From contig JASJOG010000206.1 in the NCBI GenBank assembly GCA_030142905.1, forward strand, positions 372,001-436,000: a stretch of 64,000 bases of DNA, given 5' to 3'. Positions 1 to 10,789 of this stretch are shown here, piece after piece. Numbering within the stretch: the first letter of the stretch is position 1; the number at the start of each line of letters is the position of its first letter. Made by a program: the position numbers and the translations under genes. Under the pieces are notes generated by a model. That model made no database searches. It worked only from the letters and a program-made list of their open reading frames with translations, and was not told the DNA's origin. Source of the stretch: Heliopora coerulea. Taxonomy: Eukaryota; Cnidaria; Anthozoa; Scleralcyonacea; Helioporidae.

Positions 1-2690
1 TGTCAAGAGGTTTATCTTAACCAAAATTATATTAAGCAAATTAAGAAATGGCATCAACGGTTTTTTAACATATTAAACTAATATGTGAACCTTTCCTCTG
101 CCACAGAAAAAATGGAAAAACAAGACTACTCGTAGTATCAACATTGGCAAAAGTGACTTCACAAAGTGGGAATAGTTACCAATCAATTCCTTCACATCCC
201 GAACACCAACATGATATAGCGGCCATGATGGTTCCAGCTACAATAGCTACTAATAACAGCCTCACTTTCGAGAGTGAAATCGCATTGGTTTAGCCGGAGT
301 GAAATAATAAAAGACCTTTATTTTTGAAATACGATATGTTCCTTTGCACATTTCTACAGTTGATCTGCTGCTGTAAGTATAACTGCTGTTACGTGATGCT
401 TTCTTCAGAAAATTGCTAAAATATACACAAAAATGAAAATTTGCGCGTTCGTGTTTGTCCTACAGAATGCAGGCTTGCGTTTCTCTAACTATACACAAGT
501 AAATAAGGACAGAACCTTTAAAATGTAAATTATCTCATCAAATACCTACAATCCATTGTTTCAACAAAAGCGTGCCTAAATCCTTCATGGAACTCCTTAG
601 CATTCAGGAGTGTAATAACCTTTGAAGAGTGCGATAAATAGTTGTCACAATGCTTATTGAATGCTAGTTAATGCGAATCTTAATTTTTAATCACCACTTT
701 TTCTTCTACGTCAAACTTGAAAAAATCCCATCTAACTGTGTGTGAGACATGGGATAAAATGCTTAATCAATGTTTACTGCTATGAAGGATTTAACATTGC
801 TCGCTAACCTTAAAAAACCATACTAAATTGTTTACTACAGTCGTGACTATTTATTAATCCTTACTTAAAACGTCAACTCAAAAGAAATAAATGGGTTTAT
901 TATGTAGAGAATTTAAATACGAGTTAACGAACAATTAAGAAATACCAAATTGATTTCCTTGTTCGGATCCTGTGATCGAAACACGCGGAATGTTGCTAGA
1001 CTTTAGAAAAGCGTAAAAATACACGAAGGCGAGTGTATTTAGTTGTTCAAAACTCGAGCAATTCTCCCGAAAATCATCAACTGCCAATCCTAGACGACCT
1101 TAACAACATCGAACCAACATTAAAATGTGATCAACAAAGTGAAGCCACTTCAACGTGATGAAAAGAAAGAAAAACAAGCGACTTTTTTTTAGTTATCTGC
1201 AAGTCAAGCAACGTACCAAGTGTTTGAACCACAGTAATCAAACACACAAAAACACTTTTATATTTCTTTTCTAAAATAATAAAACTCAACATGCAAACCA
1301 AACTTCAGTATACCTTTGACGGGAAATTTTCCATGTTTGGATGTTCTTATCCGAACTTTGGTATTAACCAGTCAGAGCCATTGAACTCTAAAATGACTGG
1401 AGCGATACCTGCAAACTGTATTTTGACTGGAGGCTGACATGTGGGTCAATTTGCAGGTCATCCCAGTCCCCTACGTGATAAAACACGCAACCTATTGTGA
1501 AAAACTTCACCGAAATTTCGGATTTTTTGACAGTTTTCTTTTATGTCCTAAGTAAAGTGAAAGACGATGTCGTTAGGACTGCATATTTGCTATAATTAAC
1601 TGTCCATGAAAAATAAAAGTTCAGTACAATTTTTTTGCACGCGTGTTTTTGACCCACATGGCTGTTCACCTTCTTCAGTTATTGCTCCCGTCCGTTTTAG
1701 GGTAAGGTGCTCCACTTCTGTTACAGAATCTGATCCCTCCGTGACCTAATCACACAAATATTTCATTATGCATTAATATAAAGAAAAATTTTTGTTTAGA
1801 ACAGCTAAGGTAGCTGAGCCAGTGACGTATTCAATACTGAGCCTGACCTGGAACGTAACTGTGCAATCTACGCACGTGAATAACTTCATTGACCACCTTT
1901 ACAGCAGCGAAAATTTCTTTATAGTAAGCTTTGTACAACTCAAGAACGAAAATGAATGGCTGCATTTTCCACTAACTACAGAAAACTAAATTTCGAAGTT
2001 CTTTTCAATTGCTGTTCTAGTCACGGAGACAAGGGAAGTACTTTATATTACCATACAAGTTTAAATGCCCATCACCCTTTTCGTTCTCTGTGAAATTTCG
2101 ACATATGGATTATCACTCTTTCAAAATTATGCCCAAGTCAAGCATAAGTTGTGAGAACCGAGTAAAACTGTGTTGAGGCACATCAAAACAACTGCAATGT
2201 AATCTTCTTAAGGCGTCCGTTGTTCAAGACTCTCATCATCGCCTGATGCGACAAGTCCAAGCAGGCGAAAAAAGCCACCGTATTTGAAATAAAAGAAAGT
2301 AAACTTTACTGGCCGAATAGCACTATCTGATTGACACCACTCGACAGATAAGTTTCGCTTGTTCAAGTAAGTGTTGCATCTTAATAATACTAATAATCGT
2401 AATACTAGTAATTGTTAATTTCTAACCCTAAGATTCACATTTGTGACATGTGATTATAAACATGCGATTCTAACCACAATGTTACTGGTATCATCAAGTG
2501 CTGTCAATTGTGTTATATGTCTGGATTGGTTAAACCTCGACAATAAACAATACAAAACTTGGATAATGCAATTCACTCCACACCCCTTCTCCACGTGATA
2601 ACTTATCCAGATTTTGAACAAACCATCCACAACCAAATTTGCCAAATCTAACTCAGTTCATTTTATTTGTTATTTATTAGCATACTAACC
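1..2690. other. Non-coding 3' flank of block A1
   Basis: No convincing gene is seen here. The stretch is AT-rich and its only clear property is homology to 27169-27905 and to about 47450-49000. The open frame at 1792-1989 has a non-ATG start, no recognisable domain, and is not preserved as an equivalent frame in the other copy. Confidence 0.6.
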
Positions 2691-2697
2691 GTCTCTG

Positions 2698-2965
2698 TTA
2701 CGGCCACTTCTGCTGTTGTTGTACAGGTACTGCTGCACTTAGCATTGCTTTTCGATACCTTTTTAACACTTCCAGCTCACAAACTCTGACAAGAGATAAT
2801 AATTGCAACACGTGTTCGTCATGGATCACTTTCCACTTTTTCCACTGGAACAAGTGCAATCCACTACACTTACTTATTGGCTTCTAGGCGCTCATCGTCC
2901 CAAACTGGGACTTGATCAAGTGAAATTCCGTTCGCAGGATCATTCACATTTGAACAATCAGTCTT
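2698..2965 (-). pseudogene. Last two exons of a small unknown gene (5' part missing)
   Basis: Two exons are visible on the minus strand. One spans 2965-2874 (92 nt, after a CAG acceptor and before GTAAGT). The other spans 2785-2698 (88 nt, after a CAG acceptor, ending in TAA). Spliced, they read in one frame to a C-terminus ending VQQQQKWP. The same two exons, with identical lengths and phase, lie at 49324-49233 and 49140-49053 behind receptor 3, with mostly conservative differences, which argues for real coding sequence. In copy 3 a leader-like first exon precedes them. Here that region is missing because the receptor end joins directly to the downstream sequence, so this copy is probably a 5'-truncated relic. 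The product family is not recognised. Confidence 0.5.
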
Positions 2966-3231
2966 CTGTTTGAGGTTATTACTACTTTTGAAAATTATTG
3001 ACACATGTAATTTTGTAAAATATAAAATTAAAATTGTGAATAAATCGCCAATTATTCTAAACGTTAACTTCGAAGTGTCATTTAAGTGAGCGGTTCACTA
3101 TATTTTCTTTATTTTTTCTGGCTAACGAATTATTCCCTGTGAAATTTTTGTGATTTTTATTTTTTGACCAAGCGTTTAAGGTTACTTTGAGTAGCTTAAA
3201 TCAAACCTTTCAAAATTAAACAATACATCGC

Positions 3232-6200
3232 TCAGTTCTTGATTTCAATGATAGAAGCACGTTCATAATACTGCTTGGCTTCCTGCAGCTTACCCAGTTC
3301 TTGGAGTACACTGCCTAGGTTGTTGTAAGAAGTTGCAACATTAACATGGTCAGATCCTAACTGTTTGATTAAAATGTCAAGGGCACGTTCATAATACTTC
3401 CTGGCTTGCTGCAGGTCACTCAGTTCTTGGAGTACACTGCCCAGGTTGTTGTAAGAAATTGCAACATTAACATGGTCAGATCCTAACTGTTTGATTAAAA
3501 TGTCAAGGGCACTTTCATAATACTTCTTGGCTTGCTGCAGGTTACCCAGTTCTTCGAGTACACTGCCTAGGTTGTTGTAAGAAATTGCAACGTTTACATG
3601 GTCAGATCCTAACTGTTTGATAAAAATGTCAAGGGCACGTTCATAATCCTTCTTGGCTTCCTCCAGGTCACCCAGTTCTTCGAGTACTCTGCCCAGGTTG
3701 TTGTAAGAATTTGCAACATTAACATGGTCAGATTCTAACTGTTTGATTAAAATGTCAAGAGCACGTTCATAATACTTCTTGGCTTGCTGCAGGTCACCCA
3801 GTTGTTTGTGCAAAATGCCCAGGTTGTTGTAAGAATTTGCAACATTAACATGGTCAGATCCTAACTGTTTGATTAAAATTTCAAGGGCACGTTCATAATA
3901 CTTCTTGGCTTGCTGCAGGTAACCCAGTTCTTGGAATACATTGCCCAGGTTGTTGTAAGAAGTTGCAACATTAAAATGGTCAGATCCTAACTGTTTGATT
4001 ATTATGTCAAGAGCACGTATATAATACTTCTTGGCTTGCTGCAGGTCACCCAGTTCTTCGAGTACATTGCCATAGTTGTTGTAAGAAATTGCAACATTAA
4101 CATGGTCAGATCCTAACTGTTTGATTAAAATGTCAAGGGCACGTTCATGATACTTCTTGCTTTGCTGCAAGTCACCCAGTTCTTGGAGTACACGGCCGAG
4201 TTCATTGTAAGAATTTGCAACATTAACATGGTCAGATCCTAACTGTTTGATTGTTATATCAAGGGCACGTTCATAATACTTCTTGGCTTGCTGCAGGTCA
4301 CCCAGTTCTTGGAGTACATTGCCCAGGTTGTTGTAAGAAGTTGCAACATTAATATGGTCAGATCCTAACTGTTTGATAAAAATGTCAAGGCCACATTCAT
4401 AATACTTCTTGGCTTGCTGCAGGTCACCCAGTTCTTCGAGTACAGTGCCCTGGTTGTTGTAAGAAGTTGCAACATTAAAATGGTCAGATCCTAACTGTTT
4501 GATTGTTATGTCAAGAGCACGTTCATAATACTTCTTGGCTTGCTGCAGGTCACCCAGTTTTTGAAGTACGTTGCCCAGGTTGTTGTAAGAAGTTGCAACA
4601 TCAACATGGTCAGATCCTAACTGTTTGATAAAAATATAAAGGGCACGTTCATGATACGTCTTGCTTTGCCGCAGGTCACCCAGTTCTTGGTGTACACGGC
4701 CCAGGTCGTTGTATGAAATTGCAACATTAACATTGTCAGATCCTAACTGTTTGATTCTCATGTCAAGGGCACGTTCGTAATACTTCTTGGCTTCCTGCAG
4801 GTCACCCAGTTTTTGGAGTACATTCCCCAGGTTGTTGAAAGAAGTTGCAACATCAACATGGTCAGATGGTAACTGTATGATTCTTATGTCAAGAGCACGT
4901 TCATAATACTTCTTGGCTTGCTGCAGGTCACCCAGTTCTTCGAGTACATTGCCCAGGTTGTTGTAAGAAGTTGGAACATTAACATGGTCAGATCCTAACT
5001 GTTTGATAAGAATGTCAAGGGCACGTTCATGATACTTCTTGCTTTGCTGCAGGTCACCCAGTTCTTGGAGTACATTGCCCAGGTTGTTGTAAGAAGTTGC
5101 AACATTAACATGGTCAGATCCTAACTGTTTGATTGTTATATCAAGGGCACGTTCATAATACTTCTTGGCTTGCTGCAGATCACCCAGTTTTTGGAGTACA
5201 TTGCCAAGGTTGTTGTAAGAAGTTGCAACATCAACATGGTCAGATCCTAACTCTTTGATAAAAATGTCAAGGGCATCTTCATGATACTTCTTGGCTTGCT
5301 GCAGGTCACCCAGTTTTTGGAGTACATTGCCCAGGTTGTTGTAAGAAGTTGCAACATCAACATGGTCAGATCCTAACTGTTTGATAAAAATGTCAAGGGC
5401 ACGTTCACGATACTTCTTGCTTTGCTGCAGGTCACCCAGTTCTTGGAGTACACGGCCCAGGTCGTTGTAAGAAATTGCAACATTAACATTGTCAGATCCT
5501 AACTGTCTGATTAAAATGTCAAGGGCACCTTCATAATACTTCTTGGCTTGCTGCAGGTCACCCAGATTTTGGAGTACATTGCCCAGGTCGTTGTAAGAAC
5601 TTGCAACATTAACATGGTCAGATCCTAACTGTTTGATTCTTATGTCAAGAGCGTGTTTACAGTACTTCTTCGCTGTAACGAATTCTCCGTAGTAGTGCAG
5701 AACAGAACCAAAATATCTGAATATTTCTGCAATTTCATATCTCGTGTTACCTTGACACAATTTCTCGTAATTTGGAAACCTGTCACTCATCGCATCATAA
5801 AATGTTTTTAAATGTGGAACTAAATATCTGTTATAATTCTTGGTTTTGAACCGATAAAGTGACACAGCTGCGGCCTCAAACCTACCCACATCATCCTCTC
5901 TATCTCTTTTACTAACATGAACTTTAATGGCATCTGCAACAACACGATGTAAACGAATACCAACTATATCATGGTCTTCTGGTAGAATTAAAGAACACTT
6001 TCGAATCTTTACACCCACTTGCTCTTTATCTTGATCCTTATCTACAAGAAGGACGTAATTCATTGCAACTTCAAGAGGCAAACAGTCATGGGATGCTAAC
6101 GACAGCAAGCCAAATGCGTGACGTAAAACTACGTCTGCTTCTGCTGCCTTCTCTACAGCAAGTAAAACAGCACTCTTCATGGTTAGTGAATAGGTCGGGT

Positions 6201-7506
6201 TGATATCACGAAGGTGCTCTTCAGCTAGGTTTCTCTTTCCTTCATCCAGTTTCTGTAAATAATCGTTCCAGGGAAATTCAGGAGACACTTTAGTTTCTCT
6301 TACTTGCTTGACGTAGACTGCGGCGGCAGCCAACGCAAGAGGCTGGTAATCCAATTCTTTTGCTACTTCACCTAACTTAGGACAATCATCGGTTCCAGAA
6401 AGTTTCGCTAACAGATCACAAGACTCCGTGAGCCCCATACCTGGGCTTGCACACATGTGGGTTGAGAATGAAGAATTTGGAGGGATGACTGAACTGTCTT
6501 GCGTTGTGATTAACACTTGGCCATCCTTCCACTCTTCACTTCTCACTTGAGGTAGAAGCGGGGACACAAGCTTAAAGTTGTCCACGTTATCGACGATAAC
6601 AAGCCAGCACTTGTAGCTCTTGATTCTTGTGGCAATCTGCGTTCTCAGACGTCGGACTTTTACTTCGGCTGTTTGCGTAGAATTTATAATGCTCGTCACG
6701 ATATTCTCTGTGCAATTTAGACGGCGTGCGAAATCTTCGTATGATTCCAGAAGACTGTTCAGATTTTGACCATTTAACGTCATCACAAACGTGAAGTTAC
6801 TTTGGTTTTTCACCGCTTCGTTGTAATAACTTTCACCGATCTGTCGAGCTAACTGGGACTTGCCACTGCCAGGATTACCGAAGATGTAGTAATAGGTGAG
6901 TTTGCCTTTATTGGCGCTGGACAGCTCGCGTAAATCACTTAGAACTGCTGAGACCTCATCAATTCGAGGAATGAGTTCATGGGTTGGTTGAGGTGGAAGG
7001 ACTTTGAAGGAGGTTAACAACTTTCTCTCAGTCTTGATTTTATCTATCTCTTTAGACGAAAGTCCAAGAGCCAGGAAGGACTTGCGGACCATTTCCGATT
7101 TATTTTCAAATTCCTTATCCGTCAGTTTACCTTGCGGAAGGTGAACAATTTCATTTCTTATGTTCCTTAAGTTGCCTACCTCTTTCCGAATACCAGTATA
7201 CAAACCAGCATTACCTATCGAGTTGGAATAAAGAATTGCAGCAAACAGCACGGTGTAATCCCATTCCTTTATGTTTCCAGTTTTAAATTTCGCGAGATAT
7301 TCTTTTGCGCGTGGTCTTGCCTTTTCCCTATTATACAACATTTGACCGCTTATCGGAGTGTTGTCCCATGCACCAAGCGTTGCCTGGTAACGCTTGTTCC
7401 ATTCCTGTTCGAAGATTTTTTGGAGACCTTCCGCTACGATGTCGGTTACAATCTTTCTCATGAAACAGTAGTTACGTTCTTCATTGTTGGAGGATAGCAA
7501 TGACAT
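3232..7506 (-). CDS. HEPN–NB-ARC–TPR receptor (NLR-like), copy 1, 1424 aa
   Basis: This is a probable intracellular STAND-family sensor. Residues about 10-165 form a DZIP3-like HEPN domain with the motif R117-x4-H122 (RNEIVH), the catalytic signature of HEPN ribonucleases. A P-loop NTPase follows, with Walker A GNPGSGKS at 210-217, Walker B WLVIVDNVDN at 301-310, a sensor-like VLITTQDS at 331 and LDYQPLALA at 385 in place of GLPL. A winged-helix region ends in LHRVV near 519, at the MHD position. From about residue 625 there are 19 repeats of 42 residues, built on LGSDHVNVATSYNNLG, of kinesin-light-chain TPR type. The start is the ATG at 7504-7506, followed by a Ser-Leu-Leu-Ser-Ser start shared by all three copies. 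A pyrimidine-rich acceptor with AG at 7552-7553, conserved in all copies, suggests an upstream untranslated exon. The whole coding region is one exon with no breaks. Ligand and effector target are unknown. Confidence 0.92.
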   Translation of the reverse strand: MSLLSSNNEERNYCFMRKIVTDIVAEGLQKIFEQEWNKRYQATLGAWDNTPISGQMLYNREKARPRAKEYLAKFKTGNIKEWDYTVLFAAILYSNSIGNAGLYTGIRKEVGNLRNIRNEIVHLPQGKLTDKEFENKSEMVRKSFLALGLSSKEIDKIKTERKLLTSFKVLPPQPTHELIPRIDEVSAVLSDLRELSSANKGKLTYYYIFGNPGSGKSQLARQIGESYYNEAVKNQSNFTFVMTLNGQNLNSLLESYEDFARRLNCTENIVTSIINSTQTAEVKVRRLRTQIATRIKSYKCWLVIVDNVDNFKLVSPLLPQVRSEEWKDGQVLITTQDSSVIPPNSSFSTHMCASPGMGLTESCDLLAKLSGTDDCPKLGEVAKELDYQPLALAAAAVYVKQVRETKVSPEFPWNDYLQKLDEGKRNLAEEHLRDINPTYSLTMKSAVLLAVEKAAEADVVLRHAFGLLSLASHDCLPLEVAMNYVLLVDKDQDKEQVGVKIRKCSLILPEDHDIVGIRLHRVVADAIKVHVSKRDREDDVGRFEAAAVSLYRFKTKNYNRYLVPHLKTFYDAMSDRFPNYEKLCQGNTRYEIAEIFRYFGSVLHYYGEFVTAKKYCKHALDIRIKQLGSDHVNVASSYNDLGNVLQNLGDLQQAKKYYEGALDILIRQLGSDNVNVAISYNDLGRVLQELGDLQQSKKYRERALDIFIKQLGSDHVDVATSYNNLGNVLQKLGDLQQAKKYHEDALDIFIKELGSDHVDVATSYNNLGNVLQKLGDLQQAKKYYERALDITIKQLGSDHVNVATSYNNLGNVLQELGDLQQSKKYHERALDILIKQLGSDHVNVPTSYNNLGNVLEELGDLQQAKKYYERALDIRIIQLPSDHVDVATSFNNLGNVLQKLGDLQEAKKYYERALDMRIKQLGSDNVNVAISYNDLGRVHQELGDLRQSKTYHERALYIFIKQLGSDHVDVATSYNNLGNVLQKLGDLQQAKKYYERALDITIKQLGSDHFNVATSYNNQGTVLEELGDLQQAKKYYECGLDIFIKQLGSDHINVATSYNNLGNVLQELGDLQQAKKYYERALDITIKQLGSDHVNVANSYNELGRVLQELGDLQQSKKYHERALDILIKQLGSDHVNVAISYNNYGNVLEELGDLQQAKKYYIRALDIIIKQLGSDHFNVATSYNNLGNVFQELGYLQQAKKYYERALEILIKQLGSDHVNVANSYNNLGILHKQLGDLQQAKKYYERALDILIKQLESDHVNVANSYNNLGRVLEELGDLEEAKKDYERALDIFIKQLGSDHVNVAISYNNLGSVLEELGNLQQAKKYYESALDILIKQLGSDHVNVAISYNNLGSVLQELSDLQQARKYYERALDILIKQLGSDHVNVATSYNNLGSVLQELGKLQEAKQYYERASIIEIKN

Positions 7507-7760
7507 TTTGGCTTGGTTTATTCACGTAGTAGCTCTCAAAGAGATTCTACACTAGAATAAAACAAAATAGTCATCTCCGTATCTCAAATAACACAGATGC
7601 AACGCTTGCTCTTATTTATTGCAACAGGCAATGTTCTAATATCTCGACTGAATAATCATTTGCCATTGTGCCTTCAGTAGCAGGCATCCTGTTAATTACA
7701 AGTGAGTTTTTATCCGCATTTTGTGTAAGTTTGTTTTCTTGATGCTTGTTTTAGTGTAAA
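7507..7760 (-). promoter_or_regulatory. Conserved 5' flank of receptor 1
   Basis: About 250 bp upstream of the start codon matches the equivalent DNA of receptors 2 and 3, and similarity then ends. It contains the probable 3' splice acceptor about 47 bp before the ATG. An untranslated first exon or promoter element is therefore likely in or beyond this segment. No TATA box was assigned. Confidence 0.5.
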
Positions 7761-10700
7761 TATTTCACTCTAAGCCTGAGAGAAGCCTTGGTAAAAGTCG
7801 ATCCATTCAAATTATATTCTGAGACTAAACTGAACAGGCGTACTTACGCCTAGAAGTACCAACAGTTTGTCAAACTATAAAAACTTGACAATTATTGATA
7901 ATGGCACATTCACATTTTTTCCCACGTTTTATCGCTTCATTTTATAAACACATAAAGTACGCTTCCTCAAAAGAGATTTTCGATCATGTTAAGATTAGTC
8001 CCTACTCCTTTGCGGGGATCACTCTTGACATTAAAAGAATTGATGTTTAGAATCATCCCTCCCCCGGCCCTCCACCTTTTTCGATCGAATCGACCTTCAG
8101 TTTTAATTTTAATGTTAAATTGTCAAAGATGGAAAGATATATATCATTGAACTAATCTCTATTGCCATCAACTTTGAATGTGAACATTGTTTTCGATATG
8201 AGTTTTAGTCATTGTAAAACCAGGTGGGTTTGTCATTTCAAAAAAAAAAAATAACTTATAAAACAAGACTCGACGGATCCCGGTTCAATTCGATGAAGTC
8301 ACAGTCCTTGGGCCACAAGTCGGACTCCTCAGAAAATAACTCGAGTCGGAATTAGGAGTCTTACAATTCCGCTATCTTGTCACTACGGTAAAATTCAAAT
8401 TTCATACAGAATAGTGAATTTGATTCGTACAAACCCCTGAGAACAAAAACTCAACTTTTTAATTTGTATGCACATACAACATAAATAATTATAGACCATT
8501 TTAAGTAATATTGTGAAATGAGGCACACTACTACTTTAGGGCCCGTTTACAGGATAAGATAACCCAATATGATCGTTCTTCCTGGGGTATCTAATCTTAT
8601 CTCAAAGACATAATTCCTACTTTTAATTACCTCACTAACGTAGCAATAATAGATCCAAAAATCTCCAGTCAGTTAATTGGATACATCAGAAGGACAATCG
8701 TCTCGTGCAAAAGGGCGCAAATACAACATGATCTACGCTGCTCTAATTGCCTCTCAAGTACCATGATGAGGTATTAGTGGAATTAACACAACCCTGTTGC
8801 ACGTCAAACGAGTCATATTAATTCTAATGCCCCTTCATTCACATGCATGAAATAGTATTAGGATTGTTTGTTGGCTGATACAGGGTATCAGAGATTAAAT
8901 GTCCTCCTGAGAAAAATGAAAGCTGAGGTAGTCGTGATATTATACGAGAATCACAATAATCCCACAAATAAGGATGCGCTATTCAAATTAAATTTAGACA
9001 ACAAGTGGTAATTTTAAGTTTTCGTTTCAAGGTTCCAAACCTGGTTGCTACGGATTTGTAAAATTCAAACGGATAGTCGAATAGTTCGGTAGTTTAGAAC
9101 AAAACTAATATGAAAATTACGAATTAAAGTTAAACGAAACAATATAAAATTAATAATAGATAAAGTTGATAATTACTTGTTGGTCAAACGTCGGATGTGC
9201 ACTAATAAAATATCAGGCCTAAACGTGCCGGTCTGTGTACGGAAAATGTATAGTTCGGCTCGGCAGTGTATCAGTGAGAGTCAGTTTGCCTACAGACCAG
9301 ATAACGAACTCAGTTACACAATAAAATTGGTAACTGTGTTCGCCACTTATCAACTTAAAATTTCTCATTGTTTCCCAGATATAGCTGTCACCACAGGAAC
9401 ATTCTCCTTCATAGACGGCATACGATTTACATACATACTTATTCCAAAGTTCAAAAGGGCTCTTGATTTTTATTGTTTGTCATGAAATTATAAAAAATCT
9501 TTTACGGCTTCTGAAACTGTCAAATCTAGATATTCTTTTTTAACTTTTTTAACAGCACTTCAAGCTCCTTTTTTTACTTGTCCCACCTCATCAAATCAGC
9601 CAAAATCGTAAACAAATCTTTCATGAATAAGACTAAAAGATCCACCAATGATGTACGCTAAAATTAGATGTAATAATTCGCATGACTTAGTTGCTAAAAA
9701 GTGACCTTGCCGTATTACTTTAACCACTAATAATAAAAGCATTTAGCTGGAGTCAGTAAGCGGTGCGTGTTCAGTCTTATGCAGAGTAGATGTATTGCAA
9801 ACAAAAGCGAAAGTTGCTGAAACCTGCAGAAACCTTTGAGAAATGGAGAACGGATCTGCAATAATTATTGATCGAGGCGTGATGGAAATTTTGCTCAAAA
9901 TCGTAATGTTAATTACGGCTTCGATGTCGTTGTGGATTGTACTGTATAAGCGTGCTCGGTTTGTTGTGGTATTCAACGAGAATTCACATCCGTTTTTCCA
10001 TTTTTTTCTCTATCTTCGTTTTCAAATAGCTCTGTTGGGTATTAAATGCCTTAACTGTCCAACTGATTAAATCTGCCACACACTTTTACATATGGTTTCT
10101 CTTTATTCGAGTGAGTTTTCATCCACTCAACGAAAAAAGAGTAAAATCGTAGTGTGAAGGAAATGTATAACCATCGAAGCATACTAAAAGATTCTAGTAT
10201 TCTTGCTCAAATATCCGACGAATATGAAATTGCTTTCTACCTGCATAACTTTCACTGATTTTATCACCAGAAATATAGTTTTTATATTTTCCATGACTTC
10301 GGTCATTTAATTTAATGCTTGGCAAAATGATTTTTCGCTCATATTCTGTAGCCTTACAACTTCTATCCATCCCTTTTATCCAACCCACATTCTCAACACT
10401 TCTAACGATATTGATAAATAAAAACTTTCACATCCTGAACAGGTACGGGCATGATGGTGTCGAACAGGCGTGGGCAAGTATTGAAAAAGCTCTTTAAGGG
10501 TTAAAATTTACGCCATGTTGACGCACTACATTTCATTTCGAAGGAATTCAATGGACAAAGAAGTCTTGTTCTTAATGATACACCACATAAGAATATTACA
10601 CCGTTAAAATCACATCTTTCATTATGATAAACGACAGTATTTACCATGTGCATTTTTAACGAATTTGATGTCATTCAACTTCACTGTTCTCTCAAAACAT

Positions 10701-10780
10701 TTCTGTGGCTAAATTTCAAATTTCCGATCGGTTCAAATTCATCGTTTCTCTTAAACTAGGAAGAAAAATCGCTTTCTCAA
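7761..10780. other. Intergenic DNA without a supported gene
   Basis: AT-rich sequence. The open frames at 9177-9485 and 9743-10070 lack recognisable domains, and the latter overlaps on both strands. A string GGGCCCGTTTACA at about 8540 resembles a transposon terminus, but no matching inverted end was found. Confidence 0.5.
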
Positions 10781-10789
10781 TTTTGAAAA

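Larger units (their letters stand above)
1..7760. repeat. Segmental duplication block A, copy 1
   Basis: This block holds receptor 1 plus its flanks. Positions 1 to about 770 align with 27169-27905, and about 1311 to 3230 with about 47450-49600. The receptor and some 250 bp upstream of it match both other copies. Copy 2 lacks the equivalent of about 770-3130. Copy 3 keeps that region but lacks the equivalent of 1-1300. The similarity was read by eye and stops near 7760. The left edge of the block is cut by the window. Confidence 0.85.

Noticed and set aside
1792..1989. 65-codon plus-strand frame in block A1
   Set aside because: Non-ATG start, no domain, and the homologous DNA at 48150-48350 does not keep the frame.
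3232..5650. Reading the 126-bp tandem repeats as a CRISPR or non-coding satellite
   Set aside because: The repeats keep one open frame over thousands of bases with a TPR consensus and no unique spacers.
3232..7506. Classification as NACHT rather than NB-ARC
   Set aside because: The motif spacing and the LDYQPLALA and LHRV positions fit the NB-ARC/AP-ATPase layout better. A profile search would be needed to be certain.
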